Origin: [Phialemoniopsis] sp. UDSM-2020 | Lineage: Eukaryota; Ascomycota; Sordariomycetes; Thyridiales; Thyridiaceae | Assembly (NCBI GenBank): GCA_018873225.1 | Contig: JAEILZ010000003.1 | Location: 62,001-126,000, forward strand | Direction: 5' to 3' | DNA length: 64,000 nucleotides | Part shown: positions 47,800 through 60,434 of the stretch, one piece after another | Numbering within the stretch: the first letter of the stretch is position 1 | Layout of the letters: each line of letters begins with the position of its first letter | Program-made: the position numbers and the translations under genes | The notes under the pieces: model-generated | The model's database searches: none | The model's input: the letters and a program-made list of their open reading frames with translations, nothing else | Told to the model about the DNA's origin: nothing

Positions 47800-48783
47800 G
47801 TTTGAGATACAGATGTAATGTAGGTAGTGGTGATATAGGCGAATTGTCTGCTGAGAACAACTGGCTCCCTTCAACAGGCCGAGCATCGTCTGCATCTATA
47901 ATCATCTCTCGCTACTACAAAGGATGCAAACGCTTATTTACTTCCTGGCATCATAGGCTGATCATATCTCATAGCAGGCCACAGCTTCATACAAGTCGAT
48001 CAACAGATCCGTGATGCTAAAAATGGTAGGATGATGTACAGCGGCCCACCGAGAGGGCGAGATAGCTTGACCGGGAAGGGTTATAAGAACTCAATATCGA
48101 GAAAGCGTCTAGGATGCAGTGAAGATGTAAGCCCACATATAGTAAAATCCTACATGAATGTTTCTATTATCCTTTGTCCAAGTAGCTGAATATGTTCATA
48201 CAATCCCGCGAGCCGCAAAATTGACGAGCTCCGCCATTGTTGCCTGCGTTGAGGCTATGACATGTGCGTTGCTTTCCTAACCCGGCTCCGTATGCTGGGT
48301 ATTGACGGGATTGAACCTGATTCAGGATGAGGTTCTATATTCAATTGGAAAAAGGTTTCACGATTACCCCAAGTCATAAACGATTAATCCTCCACGCGCG
48401 CGTGGCTTTGTTCATCGACGTCCAAGGTAGAGATTAGGTTTCAAGGATAGAGAAGTTCAGTGTCCATTTCCAGGCAACGTGTAACCTCCACAATACCTTC
48501 TACTGTCGTCTTAGCTCAGTCGCACAAGGCAATTGGATTCATTGCGGGCGGTGTGCTGACATCTGTGTCGACAGTGGGATAGTCTTTGAATGTGTTCATA
48601 TTGCCATCAGATACCTCTTATCATCACATATAGTCAGGCTATAGTACATCAGACACTTGTTTGTCTGTAGGCTTTTCTTAGCTACCCTAGAAGTACATTG
48701 CTATCTATCTGTCAAAGGCAGCGGTAACGCGGTAATCAGAGTCGCAGTTGTCGCCCCGTCTGTCTCCTACACCGTGCTTGTAT
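47800..48783. other. Intergenic, 1.0 kb
   Basis: Lies between the two cysteine-rich paralogues. It holds the 5' flank of A and 3' flank of B; it is somewhat richer in A+T than neighbouring DNA. No gene recognised. Confidence 0.4.
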
Positions 48784-49272
48784 CTAAATGAAGCATTTTA
48801 TCGCTTGAACTTTCTTGTCAAACCCCTCTGGCATCTCAAAGGCAGGACGACTATAGTCGGGATCAGCGTAATCATTGCCCTCGCAACTCGGTTTACTAAG
48901 GTAAGTTCAGTAAAGATACTTGAAATTGAGTGGTCCACAAAGGGTCTGTCTGATACTGACCGCCAAAAATAGCAGGTTCCACTGTTCATCACGGCGAACG
49001 AGACACTATTCTTCCACTCGTCTGGGAGGATGTCTAGATCGTATCGTAGTCAGATTTAGAAGCTTGAAAGTCGATATGTGGTGCATTGAAGAACTTGAAG
49101 ACCTACAGCACACATTACGAGTGGGATAGAAGTTTTTGCAGTTCTCGTTGTGCCCTTTGCAGAGTTTGACGTCTTCCTGGCAGTCGACTTCGTACAGCCC
49201 TTCGCAGAGTTTGGCCTGAACAGCAGGCGCAGCTGCGACAAGAGTAACGGCAAGGGAGTTCAGGACATACAT
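48784..49272 (-). CDS. Small cysteine-rich secreted protein, beta/gamma-crystallin-like (paralogue B)
   Basis: Three exons, 49107-49272, 48961-49033 and 48784-48895, give 116 residues. Exons 2 and 3 have exactly the lengths of those in paralogue A (73 and 112 bases) and the introns fall at equivalent places, which supports both models and a tandem duplication. Residues 1-20 (MYVLNSLAVTLVAAAPAVQA) form a signal peptide. Six cysteines match A, with two extra in an N-terminal insert (YEVDCQEDVKLC). Shared markers are NFYPTRNVC, ILPDEWKNSV and GFDKKVQAIKCF. The two proteins are well diverged, so the duplication is not recent. Confidence 0.76.
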
Positions 49273-50270
49273 CTTCTTGAACCGAATGTAACGTATGTAG
49301 AAATCCTCTAGGCGAATGCTTTGGTGAGCTGGGTTGGTTTCTTTGACACAGGCGAGGCATCGTTTGCTCTTATATTGACCTCTGCTTCATACTGGAATGG
49401 AAGATTCACTTCGAACCCTGACATCATAGGTTAATAAACTATTCGACATTCGGAAGCCGATCATCGAATCCTTCAGCCTCACAGTGATGGTCTGCAGACC
49501 CACAGAGAGCCGCCAGCTGGCTTGATTTAGTTATAAGAATGGAAGCGCCCGGGGATCAAATCACGGAAAGATGACACCAATTGTAGCAAGATCTTGCATT
49601 ATCGTCCGGTCCATTCTTTGCCCAAATAGAAGGGAAGCGTGCATGCAATCTCGCAAGCCGCAAAATTGGGGGATCGGCCCCCGTCTCTCCGAATCACAGT
49701 CGAGCTATTAACATAACCGTAATTGTCGTCCCCCTTGACACTATGACGTGCGTTTCTTACCCAAATTTACTCTCTATGCTGGACATCTACGTCAACAACC
49801 CTCGGACGAGTTTCCATTGCGGACATTCGAGAAGCATGAAAAGCCAGTTCATCACCAAACACTCGATTATTTAAATACACACATCCTTATGCACAGGCCC
49901 CTCCCCTCCTGCGATTGGAACATAACCTGGGAACACAGCTCTAGTTTCTATTTTCGTACTACTCGGGGACACAGATCCGAGCAATATGACATTGTTCGCT
50001 CCTCTGCATGTGTCAAAACCAGGGAGCCAATTTCTCGCCAGTGGGAGGTCAGTCCAGTAGTAGAAGACCCAAGTCAACGACAAGGAGGAGGGAGGCCTAG
50101 GACGAGTAATATCAAGGTCGTGGTTATTTTTGAGGATCGCACTACAGACCAAGATGATACCAAGGTCTTTATTGGAAGCAATTTTTTCAATCTAGGTAAT
50201 GGGATAAACCACTGCACGGGGCCCGGCACTTCTGAGCTGGGGTGAGTTTTGAGCTCGCAATTGACCTTCA
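49273..50270. other. Intergenic, 1.0 kb
   Basis: 5' flank of paralogue B and 3' flank of the methyltransferase. A 165-codon frame on the plus strand (from 49748, no ATG) shows no protein-like pattern. Confidence 0.4.
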
Positions 50271-51251
50271 TCAGGCGCCCCTACGGAATCGCAAAGCCAA
50301 GAATACTGGTAGCTGGGTAAAATTCGCAGTCGACTCCAGTCGATCCTGCGCCTGGTCGTCGCGTGTAAAGGTTGGCTCTTCCAGTCCATCCAGGACCAAC
50401 CCCGTCTTGAAGAAGATGCCGAGAAGCTCATGAATAGGCCGATGGAAGTAGACCTAGACCATTCAAAGTTTTTCAATTCGCATGCAGATCTCAAGAGTTG
50501 TCAAGTCTATCCTATGTAAGTACTCACCTGCTTGGCAGGCTGTCCGTGCAGAGCAATGCCCTTGGTGGGCGACAGGTTCATGTACTTCCGGATTGCTTTG
50601 GACCGCACGATCTCTTGCACTCCGGTCTCAGGATTCGTCGCGACATCGATCAGCCGCGAGTGATCAGAAGTCATGAAGACGGGATGTAGAAGCGTCGCGA
50701 CGAATCTGGACACAGACAGTCATTGGACCTCTGCCCGTTTTGGGATCGCAGAGACTAAACAATGAACTACGAACTTACACGCCGTTCTTCTTGAGCAGCC
50801 TGGGCAAGGCAGCGGCAAGGGGATCCAAGTTCGCGATGTCCATCACAGCCATGTTGATAAGAACGACATCGAAACCTCCGGTCTCAACGCGGTCCGCGAT
50901 GAGACTCTTAAAATGCTCTGGATTCGTGACATCGAGAGTGCAGAACTCAATACCGGAGACATCCGAGCATCGCTCCTTTGCTATCTCGAGCATGCGAAGG
51001 CTGCCATCTGCTGCCGTTACAGAGGCGCCCTTGCCCGCGAGCCAGCGTGCACACAAGCCATTCCCGGTCGCCAGGTCGAGAGCCTGGCAATCGGATCTCG
51101 CCAGATGGCCTCCCAGGAACCGCGTGAGGCAGGGTTCTTGGAGCAGTCTCCAATATTTGTTTCCCTCCACACCGATCCCCGCGTCCCAAAAGTCGGCATT
51201 CGCTTCCCAAGAAGCCAAGGCCTCTGCGTGGAGGTCGGTGGAGGCGGACAT
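50271..51251 (-). CDS. SAM-dependent methyltransferase
   Basis: Class I methyltransferase acting on a small molecule. Exons 50779-51251, 50528-50705 and 50271-50453 give 277 residues. The SAM-binding motif I is ALDLATGNGLCARWLA (about residues 56-71), followed by VTAADGS (acidic residue after strand 2) and LDVTNPEHF and FDVVLINMAVMDI. The C-terminal part, reached only after splicing, ends with VYFHRPIHELLGIFFKTG and an LEEP motif, typical of fungal type-11/12 methyltransferases. No biosynthetic core gene lies next to it, so it could be a stand-alone modifying enzyme. Confidence 0.9.
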
Positions 51252-52834
51252 GGTTTGATGCGGGGTCCTGTCGCCCTGTGCTAGGTCTTAAGGGGAAGCT
51301 GGTTCAAGCTTCTGATGACGACCAGGGTTCTTGATGGTCTTCGTCCGTTCGCGGATCGCGGGTCGCGGGTGAGCTTTTGTACTCCGTCAATGGCGGATTG
51401 GGACATACGTACCAAGCGAAAATGAGCGAAGAGGTTGGGCGGCTATCGCACACCGAATGACTCAACTCGGCGAGCCGTCCCCGCACAAGTGCCGGAGCCG
51501 GGCGGCGACCGTTTGCTAGGGCGACCACACTGGAAGACTTGGCAACGGCCTGTGCAGAACTGCCCAGCCCAACTACCGTACGTTTGACTTGTCCTCAGAG
51601 GAAAATCCACTGCTACAAAATCAAACAGCTTAGCACCCAGGTGGGTGTCAGAAAGATTGACGGTTTCTGATCAATGGCTACCTAGGTAGTGGAATAACCC
51701 TGGGTCCTCAGTTGAAAATTGATGTACCTTCATGAGGAAATCCATCAACTAATCTACCACTCTTTCGGATCTGAATTTACTGGAAATAAAGTTGACCCGT
51801 GGAGACTCCCCATGTCGCTTGCTGAGAACAAGTCCGGACTCTGCGATCGGTCGGTGGAGGTTCCGGGTCTCGTCTCGAGATCCCCCAAACTTCCATCGAT
51901 CCATTATGATGGCAGGAAAACAGGCAAACCGTTTGGGGCACCAAGACCTTTGCTGTCAGCCAGTCTGTCCAAATCAGCACGGAGGCGAAGCAAGTCTTAG
52001 GCCCCAAAGGCCCCCATTTGCTTGTACGGTTTTAGCCAACAAGAATGGGGGTCATGCTCACGTAAAAGCAATTATCCCGGTGTCCATTTTCATCTATCAA
52101 ACCTCCCATAACACTAACCCGCTGTCTCATGCATTGCTTCGGTGTCGTTCCTTGCAAGATGCCGCCTGGTAACACGGTTTGTCCAGCTACGGCCAGTCGA
52201 CGCGAGCGAGCGCTGAGAACATCTCGCATTCTTCAATGTTGCTTGCACTGCGCATTGCCTCCGGCGCAGGACCGAGACTCGAGCGGGCGATCGGCTACGG
52301 GTCCAAGCTACCCCCGCGCAGATCGACAGATGGCACGGAGGCTGTCCCGCGACGGCCCAGCATCATTTCCTGTTCCTATGACACCATGTCAGATCTGGGG
52401 GCGGCTCCTCTGCGCTCGCCAGCACTTGGCCCGAAAACCAGAGTCGGGGACGCCCTGTTTGGGTTATTTTCAACGACAATCAGGGAAAGTAGCTCGTCCC
52501 AAGCCATCCTTTGTACCTGGGTATGCAGGCACGAGTTCTTTTGTTTGGTGCGGGTGAGCTCGCCTTCGGTTCGCCATTGGCCAATTCATACTCACGACAT
52601 CAGCATGCCGCTCCCAATGTCCTTGCGTAGCAGCGGACATGGATCTTGTTCGCACGTATCGGAATAATTCCAGACCTTCGTCTTGAAATTTGTACATATG
52701 TGCACCGTCTCCCATCCAGCTGGTCCTCTCGATCTGTCTCGTCATCCCTGGATCCCCAAGGACTCCCTCCGGTATACCCTCGCTGATAACTGGTCGTCTG
52801 TCAACACTGTGACAGCAGACACGTCCAAGTCATC
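51252..52834. other. Long divergent intergenic region (1.6 kb)
   Basis: Between divergent starts of the methyltransferase and the GH2 gene. Several overlapping open frames around 52130-52670 show no recognisable domain. Confidence 0.45.
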
Positions 52835-55075
52835 ATGCCCTCGTTGATGAAAGTACTGCTTCCGCTGCTCGGTGTCACGGCAGCGGCAGCAAAGCGTTGC
52901 AACGGCACGGCTCCTGTACCCTACAAGCTTCAGACCGGACCGCTCGATACTCCGTGGACTGAGAAAGTGGGCACCAAGCCATGGCAGGAGTACCCGCGGC
53001 CTCAACTCAAGCGCGATGAGTGGCAGAACCTCAACGGCATATGGACCTTCCAGGCAGCCAGTGGCAACGCGGAGATGCAGAACCCTCCGTCTGGGTCTCT
53101 TGCCCGCGAGGTGCTCATCCCGTCCTGCATCGAGAGCGCCATCTCGGGCATCATGGAGATGAACACGACGCACATGTGGTTTTCCACCTCCTTCGAGGTC
53201 CCCGGCAACTGGAGCCACCAGTCTGTGCTGCTCAACTTTGACGCGGTCGACTACGAGGCTACGGTCTTCATCAACGGCCAAAAGGCTGGCTACCACCGCG
53301 GTGGCTACTTTCGCTTTACGGTGGACGCTACGAAGTACATCAAGTTTGGTCAAGCAAACCGGCTGTAAGTTCAACCCCGATACTTCTCAAGGATGCGGGC
53401 GGAAAGAAACTAACAAGGCACCAGCACTGTGTTTGTGTATGACCCAACGGACATGGAGCCCGAGTACATTCCCCTTGGCAAGCAGAAACGTGTGCCCATC
53501 CACTACTTCTACACCCCCTGCACTGGAATCTGGCAGTCTGTCTGGCTTGAGAGTGCTCCAGCAAATCATATCACCCAGCTCGATGTCAATGCTGACATGA
53601 ATGGCGAGGGTAAGCTATCCTTTATTGTGCAAGAGTTTGAGAGAGTGCCACGTTAGCTGACAAGATCGCTAGTGAATGTCAACGTCCGCACTTCCGCAAA
53701 TGACTCGACAAGCGTGGTGATCTCGGTCGTGGAAAAAAGCGGCAAGATCGTCGCGAAGGGACTGGGCAAGACAAACACTGCTTTCAACTTCAAGGTGGAC
53801 TCTCCCAAGCTCTGGTCACCAGATTCACCAACCCTATACGACCTTGTTGTGGAAGCAGGAGACGACAAGGTTGCCAGTTACACCGGCTTCCGGACCATTT
53901 CTGTCGGAGAGGTTGAAGGTATCAAGCGCCCCCTTCTGAACGGCGAGTTCATCTTCCAGTTCGGCACGCTGGACCAGGGCTTCTGGCCCGACGGAATCTA
54001 CACTCCCCCAAGTCTCGAAGCTATGGTATACGACCTCAAAGTGCTCAAGAAGCTCGGGATGAACATGGTTCGGAAACACGTGAGTCGATGAACTCGAATC
54101 TTTAGACAACCACCACTAATTATGATCTGAATCTATAGATCAAGATTGAGCCAAACACCTTCTACCATGCCTGTGACACCTTGGGCCTCCTCGTCATTCA
54201 AGTAAGTCTGGCTCCTGCAGCCTGCCTGTTTCTCACTGATACTGACGGCTTCTAGGACATGCCCTCCATGCCGAACGTTGTCAGGAAGCCTACCGATGCT
54301 CAACAGGCCGAATTTCAGCGCCAGATCGAGCTGCTGATCCAGCAGCACAAGAACTTCCCCTCGATCGGCACCTGGGTCATCTACAACGAGGGCTGGGGCC
54401 AGAGTGTCCAACCTCCATGGCCCGAGTTTGCCCTGACCGATGTCGTCCGCAACCTTGACCCCACGAGGCTCATCGACGCAACTAGCGGCTGGTTCGATCA
54501 CGGTGCTGGGGACTTCTCGGTGAGTTGCCACAGGCAGGCCAACGAGGCTTGAAGCAGACGGGAGTGACTGACATCCAAATTCTTTAGGACAACCACCACT
54601 ACGCAAGCCCTCAGTGCGGTACCCCGTTCTACTCTATCAAGTCAGGACCATTTGATCCAAGCCGAATCGGCTTCGCAGGCGAGTTCGGAGGTATCGGCAT
54701 GAACGCCAGTGCTGAAAAGTAAGTTGATCACTTAACCTTTATCCCCCCTTAGATGTGATTCTGACCATCGGAAACAGCCTGTGGAAAGACCAGAACGCCA
54801 TATCGACAATCAACCAGACGTACGAGCTCAGCGACAACCTCGAGATCTACAATTACCGCTCCCACCGCCTCTTGGAAGAGCTTCGCGAGCAGACGGAACT
54901 CTTCTCCTGCAGTGGCGGCGTGTGGACTCAGACGACTGATGTTGAGGGTGAGGTCAACGGCCTCCTGACCTATGATCGCCGCGTTCTGCGTGCCGACGAG
55001 GAGCAGTGGCGCAAGGACATTGGTGCCCTGTATGACACAGCTGCCAAGAGGGTAGAAGGGAAGGTTGCCACCTAG
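52835..55075 (+). CDS. Secreted GH2 glycoside hydrolase
   Basis: Retaining beta-glycosidase of family 2 (beta-galactosidase, glucuronidase and mannosidase clan). Seven exons, 52835-53364, 53425-53609, 53673-54079, 54139-54201, 54256-54519, 54588-54718 and 54778-55075, give 625 residues. A signal peptide (MKVLLPLLGVTAAAAKR) leads to the jelly-roll sugar-binding domain (LNGIWTFQ, FINGQKAGYHRGGYF), the Ig-like domain, and the catalytic barrel from about residue 320. The acid/base is Glu440 in IYNEGWGQ and the nucleophile is probably Glu515 in GFAGEFGG. Length (about 600) fits the short GH2 group that lacks extra C-terminal domains. The sugar specificity cannot be read with confidence. Confidence 0.92.
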
Positions 55076-55186
55076 GCCGACATGCGTGAATAGTTCTGTA
55101 CTGAGTGTGCTTGGCGCGTCTTGATCAATAATGAACCTGAATATATTGCCTCATTATAGCTCTATACCCCAAGGCAGCTGTATCCA

Positions 55187-56320
55187 TCAGAATGTACCTC
55201 TCCTTTCAACCTCAAGAGCAGTCTTAGTGCCAGAGACAATCTTCTTGAGTGGTTCGACAAAGGACCTAGACCTGCTATCACCACTTTCGATGTTGCTGCC
55301 ACGATCTCTGAGGGAATTCGAGAACTCGCCCTCTTGGATAACGCCACAGTTCCTGTCTCGGGCGATCTTGCCAATGAGGTCGGCCATGGCCATCTCGATG
55401 TTGAGTTTGACCATGTATGCCAACGGATGGAACTGCATGTAACTGTAGTTGATAAGTGATTAGCCATGTCGTCCGACATAATGACGAACAAGAACAAAAC
55501 GTAAGCAGCTTGAACCTACACAAATGTGTTCTTCAGACTCATCATGGCGATGATGAGGACGTCCATGCTGAGCGAGAAGCCAATGATGAACATGTTGAAG
55601 TGAACGAGTCTCTTGTATTTCGTCAGGCCGTGAATGATGAGGTTGCTCCGGGTAATGTGGATGAAGTAAAAGTTCAACGATGCATCGACGAGGAGGTAGA
55701 TGACTTTCTCGCATCTGTCCCACCACTCGTTGATCCAGATGTATCTCTCGGATGTCTGCAGCCGCGCCGGGATCCAGATGTTGTAGACAGAAATGTTGAC
55801 GGCCGTAATCAGAACGGCCACACCGACTTTTAAACGCCACGCTTTTTTCTGGTTCGTCATGAGAATGGCACACCGGTTAACGATGATTTGGAGAAGGAAT
55901 TGGACTTGAAGGGCCCATGTCGTGACTGTTGACGCAGGGTAAGTATGATATCGAATCGGGGTTTGCAGGGCGAAACTTACGGATAGCAAAATAGAAAATG
56001 AAACTGCAGAGTCGGTCAGTACGTATCATCGTTCAAAGTGTGAAGAATACGTACCATGGTGGTATAATGCCGTGAAGATGCAAGTAACACATGATGGCGA
56101 ACATGAGGCAGACGAATATCTCACCCCAAATCATCCAGATGTATGCATTGTGAGAAATACCGCGCCCACGCCGCCGGTAGAACTGTGTGGTCTGCTTCAC
56201 AGCCGTCCATGTTGTCAGCCAGCCGAAGCCGATGGTGAAGCCCCAGGCAAGTGAAGCGATGATCAAGTCCTCTTGGGTCACTTCCTGGAGCTGGAAGTGA
56301 GGGGATAACAGCGTAAGCAT
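55187..56320 (-). CDS. Seven-helix integral membrane protein, unknown function
   Basis: Four exons, 56055-56320, 55981-56003, 55520-55925 and 55187-55442, give 316 residues. The second exon has only 23 bases and encodes FIFYFAI inside a helix. Seven hydrophobic segments can be placed, the first LIIASLAWGFTIGFGWLTTW and the last LAYMVKLNIEMAMADLIG, then a 60-residue polar tail. The layout is that of a large group of fungal seven-helix proteins that includes orphan-receptor-like members, but I see neither a PTH11 CFEM domain nor a rhodopsin lysine motif. The gene is tail-to-tail with the GH2 gene, only 111 bases away. A sensor role is a guess. Confidence 0.8.
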
Positions 56321-57671
56321 TGGCGTTTCAGCCCGAGGGCCAAGGATGGATGACGATGTTTCACATAATTGAGATGAGGGTGGAGAGGGAGCGGTAAAGG
56401 TGCGGGAACTTGCAAGTTTTAAAACGAGCCCAAGGGCGTCTAGAAGGCAAGAGAAGCCACGGAAGAAGAGCCGACGAATTAAGCGGGAGCTTCAACGATG
56501 TGCCCCGATGATGTGTCCGGTCCTGATCTAAAGGATGTCCCCAAACCTAAATTTTTTCTTCATCATCCCCATCGAGCATCATAGACTAAACGTAACAGAG
56601 AGCGCCCGGGGAGAGAACTCTAACCCCCCTAGACCAGTTAGGTCATAAGCCCTCGAGACCGGACACTGCATATTCCACTCATCACTGGGTGCGTGCCTTG
56701 CCACTAGCGTCAGTTGAGAACCAAAGAAATCCTCGGACGATGACTCGTCCTGCTTCCCTCCATCTTCATGTCCTCTCTGATTCACCCTTAACAGTAGTGA
56801 CACCCTTGCCACCTTCTAAAGCCTTGACGACCAGTGTACCACTCAAGCGGTGAGGGTGTCATGGAAGTTAAGGGGAAGCAATATAGCGTTTAGTCCGTCC
56901 CGAGGATCACACCCACGCGGGGTAACGCCGTCGGGCGGGTATGTATGGGGTCGTCAACGAAAACTCGGGCCTGGACAGTTGGATGAGGTTTAGTCCCAAT
57001 ATTACTCCAGAGCTATTGCCAACCAGACCTGGTTGCTGACTCGCGCCGCACACCACATCGTCTTTCGACCCAGTCTACGGCATGGCAGAAAACTGTTACG
57101 TCGGACCCGATACAGTCTGGTGGTGGACTTCGGCTTCCCGCAAGATCTCCCCGGTCTGTCATTGAGGAGGAATGCTTAGTTCGAGACGGTTGTCAGAAGT
57201 GCAAGGTCATCTCGAGTGCTCTCCACCTAGAGGGAGGACGTCCCAGAGAACCAGATGTCCTAGTGTAGCCCCTAGGTAAGTCCGGATTTTGCCACCCAGA
57301 TCGGCCGGCCGAGCAATTCTACAGCAGCAGCAGCAGCACCAGCCGGCAAGATTCACGCCGGGACCCCTCACTACATTCATAACGGCATTGTCTCGGAACG
57401 GGTGGGGGCGAGCCGGGTCGGGCACGCAGAGTACGTTGCTCGCTTATTATGGGCGGGCCGGAACAAGTGGGTTTCAGCCGTTCGGTGTCGCATAGCTTAT
57501 GCGAAAACCGCACTACGACACGATTCATTCGTGATCCATGAATCTTCACACATCAGTACGTCACGTCTCTCTTCCTGCTGAATCCCCAGAAAGAGCCAAG
57601 TACCTTCACTTGCCAAACGTGCTCTCACGCTGAACCTTGCCAAGGAGCCATTTTCAAACAAAACCGTAAAG
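56321..57671. other. Long divergent intergenic region (1.35 kb)
   Basis: 5' flanks of the seven-helix protein and of the Zn2Cys6 regulator. A five-copy CAG run lies at 57322-57336. No gene recognised. Confidence 0.45.
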
Positions 57672-59938
57672 ATGGACTTGAAGACGCCCGGCCCCACCGA
57701 AGGATCCAGTGCCGGCACGCCACCCTCGAGGGCATCGCGCGGCGGTTTCACTCGCAGCTGCACCACTTGCCGGAGCCGCAAAGTCAAGTGCGATAAGCAG
57801 CAGCCGTGCGCCAACTGCGTCCGGGCCGGGGCCGACTGTGTCTTCCCACCTGGCCCCGGACGGGCGCCGAAGCGGCCGCGAAAGGACAGGGATGCACAGC
57901 TGCTGAATCGACTTTCCAGACTCGAATCCATCATCAAGGCCCTCGACAAAGACAACAAGGGTCGACCAGATGTCGCCGGGGAGGCGACTGATACCACCGA
58001 CGGCGTGCACGTCAAAGATCGGACAGAGTCCGAGTCTGAGCAATCCAGACCTGAGTCCCCTCTTGACCAGCAGTTAGGACGGCTCATCATCACCGACTCA
58101 CGGAGTTACTATGTCAGCAGTGTGTTATGGGCTACTCTGAGTGACGAGGTATGTCATTATGTCGTCAATCTTGAGAGTACAGACTAACGAATACCAATCA
58201 GATTGAGGAGCTTCGCGATCTACTCCATCAGTCTGCGTCTGACGATGAAACGAAAACGACTGCGTCTAGGGAGACCACGGCGGAGTCTCCAGCCATGGAG
58301 CTGGATTCCAACAGTATACTGATGGGCTATCGCTCACTCTCCCAGTCTTTGAAGGAGTTCCATCCGCAAATCTCAGTATCGGTAGCACTCCTCGAAGTCT
58401 TCAAACAGAATGTCGCTCCGTTGGTGCGCATCTTCCACATGCCCACCTTGATAAGACTCTATTGGGATGCGGTGTCCTCTTTGGACACACTCGACAAGAA
58501 TATCGAAGCTTTGCTCTTTGCCATATACTACTCTGCCATCATCAGCATGGAATCGGACCAGTGCGTAGCCATGCTAGGTCTCGACAGGTCATCAGCCCTG
58601 GAGAGATACCTCTTTGCCGCGCAGCAAGCCCTTGCTCGCGCGGACCTGTTGAATACCGAAAACTTGGTCCTACTACAAGCCGCCGTTCTCTTCCTCTCAG
58701 CTATGCGCAATGAGGACGACACCCGGAGAGTGTGGTCACTCACTGCCATGATCTACCATATTGCCCAGGCGATGGGTCTACACCGAGACGGCCCAGCATT
58801 TGGTCTTGGACCCTTTGAAACGGAACTTCGCAGGCGGCTCTGGTGGCACATCTGTCTTCTTGACAACCGATCCTCAGACTACCACGGCTGCGAGCCGATT
58901 GTCCAGGAATCCGTCTTCGACACCAAGATGCCCCTGAACATCAACGATAGCGACATCACTGCCGACATGACGGAAGCACCGCCAGAGCGCGAGGGCGCGA
59001 CAGAGATGACGTTCTGCCTGATCCGATTCAACTCCATGCGCGTCATGTGGAAGATCGGTAACATCCCGCCCAGCAAAGGAGCGGCTATCAACATGGCAGC
59101 CGCCAGCCCTGGACAGCCGTTGACTCTGGAGGATCGTGAGAAACTGGTCGAGGATCTAAAACAAAAGTTGGAGGAGCAGTATATCCGGCACTGCGACCTC
59201 TCCAATCCTTTCTTCCTCATCACGGCCACGGTCGCTCGGCTCATTATCGCCCGCTCGTGGCTGATGGTCCACTACCCGCGCAGCCAAAAGGATTGCCTCG
59301 AGGCGATATCCTCGCAGGAACTGCGGGACCGGCTGTTTTCCACCTCGGTCCAGGTGCTCGAGATGTCGGGCTACCTGTTGATCAACCAAGAACTCCGCCG
59401 GTGGCGATGGCACTCGCAGACGCACCTCCAGTGGCACGCCTTAGCCTTTGTGCTGCTGGAGATATGCCGCCGGCCGCCGTCTCCCGACTGTGATAATGCT
59501 TGGACGCATGTCAACACGGTCTACAAACAGTGGGACATGAAAAACAACCACAAAAAGGGCGCCCTCTGGCGGCCGATCCAGCGGCTGATGGCCAAGGCCC
59601 AGTATGTGCGGGAGATTCAGTCATCGACCATAGCATCGCTTGCCCCGTCTGGTGGACACAACCAGGCAAAACTTCAGGGACAGTTGTCTACTATTTGGAA
59701 CCATTCTCTGCAAGATTCAAACCTAGCAACAAGCAACACAGATAGTTTGGCATACAGCGCTTCGATCAACAACCCGGTCATGGGTGCGACTCCAACAACA
59801 GAGTACGGTGACCAAAGCATGTATTCACTCATGGGATTGGATTCACTGGTAGAGATGTTTCCCGAGACGGAGTTACAGGGTTTCTCGGCTCCGACGGGGG
59901 AAGACGGGCTGTTCGGTCAACTCCAAGGCTTCAAATGA
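57672..59938 (+). CDS. Zn2Cys6 transcription factor
   Basis: Nuclear regulator of 737 residues in two exons, 57672-58148 and 58202-59938. One complete binuclear cluster, CTTCRSRKVKCDKQQPCANC ending at Cys56, spans residues 30-56. It is followed by a basic linker (PGRAPKRPRKDRD) and a short coiled coil (LLNRLSRLESIIKAL) for dimerisation. The fungal-specific transcription factor domain starts near residue 230; its markers include MIYHIAQAMGLHRDGP and ELRRRLWWHICLLDNRSSDYHG. The C-terminus is Ser/Asn/Gln-rich, probably activating. Target genes are unknown; the neighbours are a seven-helix membrane protein and a GTPase. Confidence 0.93.
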
Positions 59939-60434
59939 AAGGTGTTGATAAACTACCTAGGTAGATCGATTGAGGCTGCGCATTCAACCTCGAAAAATCC
60001 AAAACAACTCCCGGCGATTCTTGGCCAATAGACGGTTCATGTAATTGCGTGGCTCACCTGCGTTCAGCTCATCAGTTCGCCCAAATCAGGTTTTCCGGGC
60101 CCAGCCTGGCCTATCATGTCTGCCGTGCATGGCAGCTCCGCAGAAGAGTGATTCCCCATTGTTCTGCTTGTTTCGATTGCTGGGTCATTGGATGCCCGCA
60201 CCTGATGGAAGGACAAACGCTGTACGGTGCAAGATGTCAGGACGAAGCCACCCACCAATGGGGCGGGGAGTAGACCCCTTTCTTTCATGTTCTTTGCTGC
60301 ATAAGCCTGCCGTTATAATTCCCTGCTCTTTCGGGAGAATTATTTCTCTAGCAACCTATAAGTGCAATGATGGACAGCACTAGTGATAGCGACAGAATTC
60401 TAGATGACTCTCGGTCAATTGACCAGTAGTCAGG
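59939..60434. other. Intergenic, 0.5 kb
   Basis: 3' flank of the regulator and 5' flank of the GTPase gene. Nothing recognised. Confidence 0.45.

Noticed and set aside
48281..48340. tRNA-like T-loop (GGTTCAATCCC on the minus strand)
   Set aside because: The bases on either side do not pair into a five-base stem, and no acceptor or anticodon arm could be placed.
45381..48585. Possible inverted pair CTATCCCACT (45381) and AGTGGGATAG (about 48574)
   Set aside because: Only about ten bases match and the interval holds unrelated genes; chance is a sufficient explanation.
49748..50245. 165-codon open frame on the plus strand
   Set aside because: No ATG at its start, no signal peptide or domain, and no flanking splice signals that would extend it.
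57322..57336. CAG repeat
   Set aside because: Only five copies in non-coding DNA; too short to be notable.
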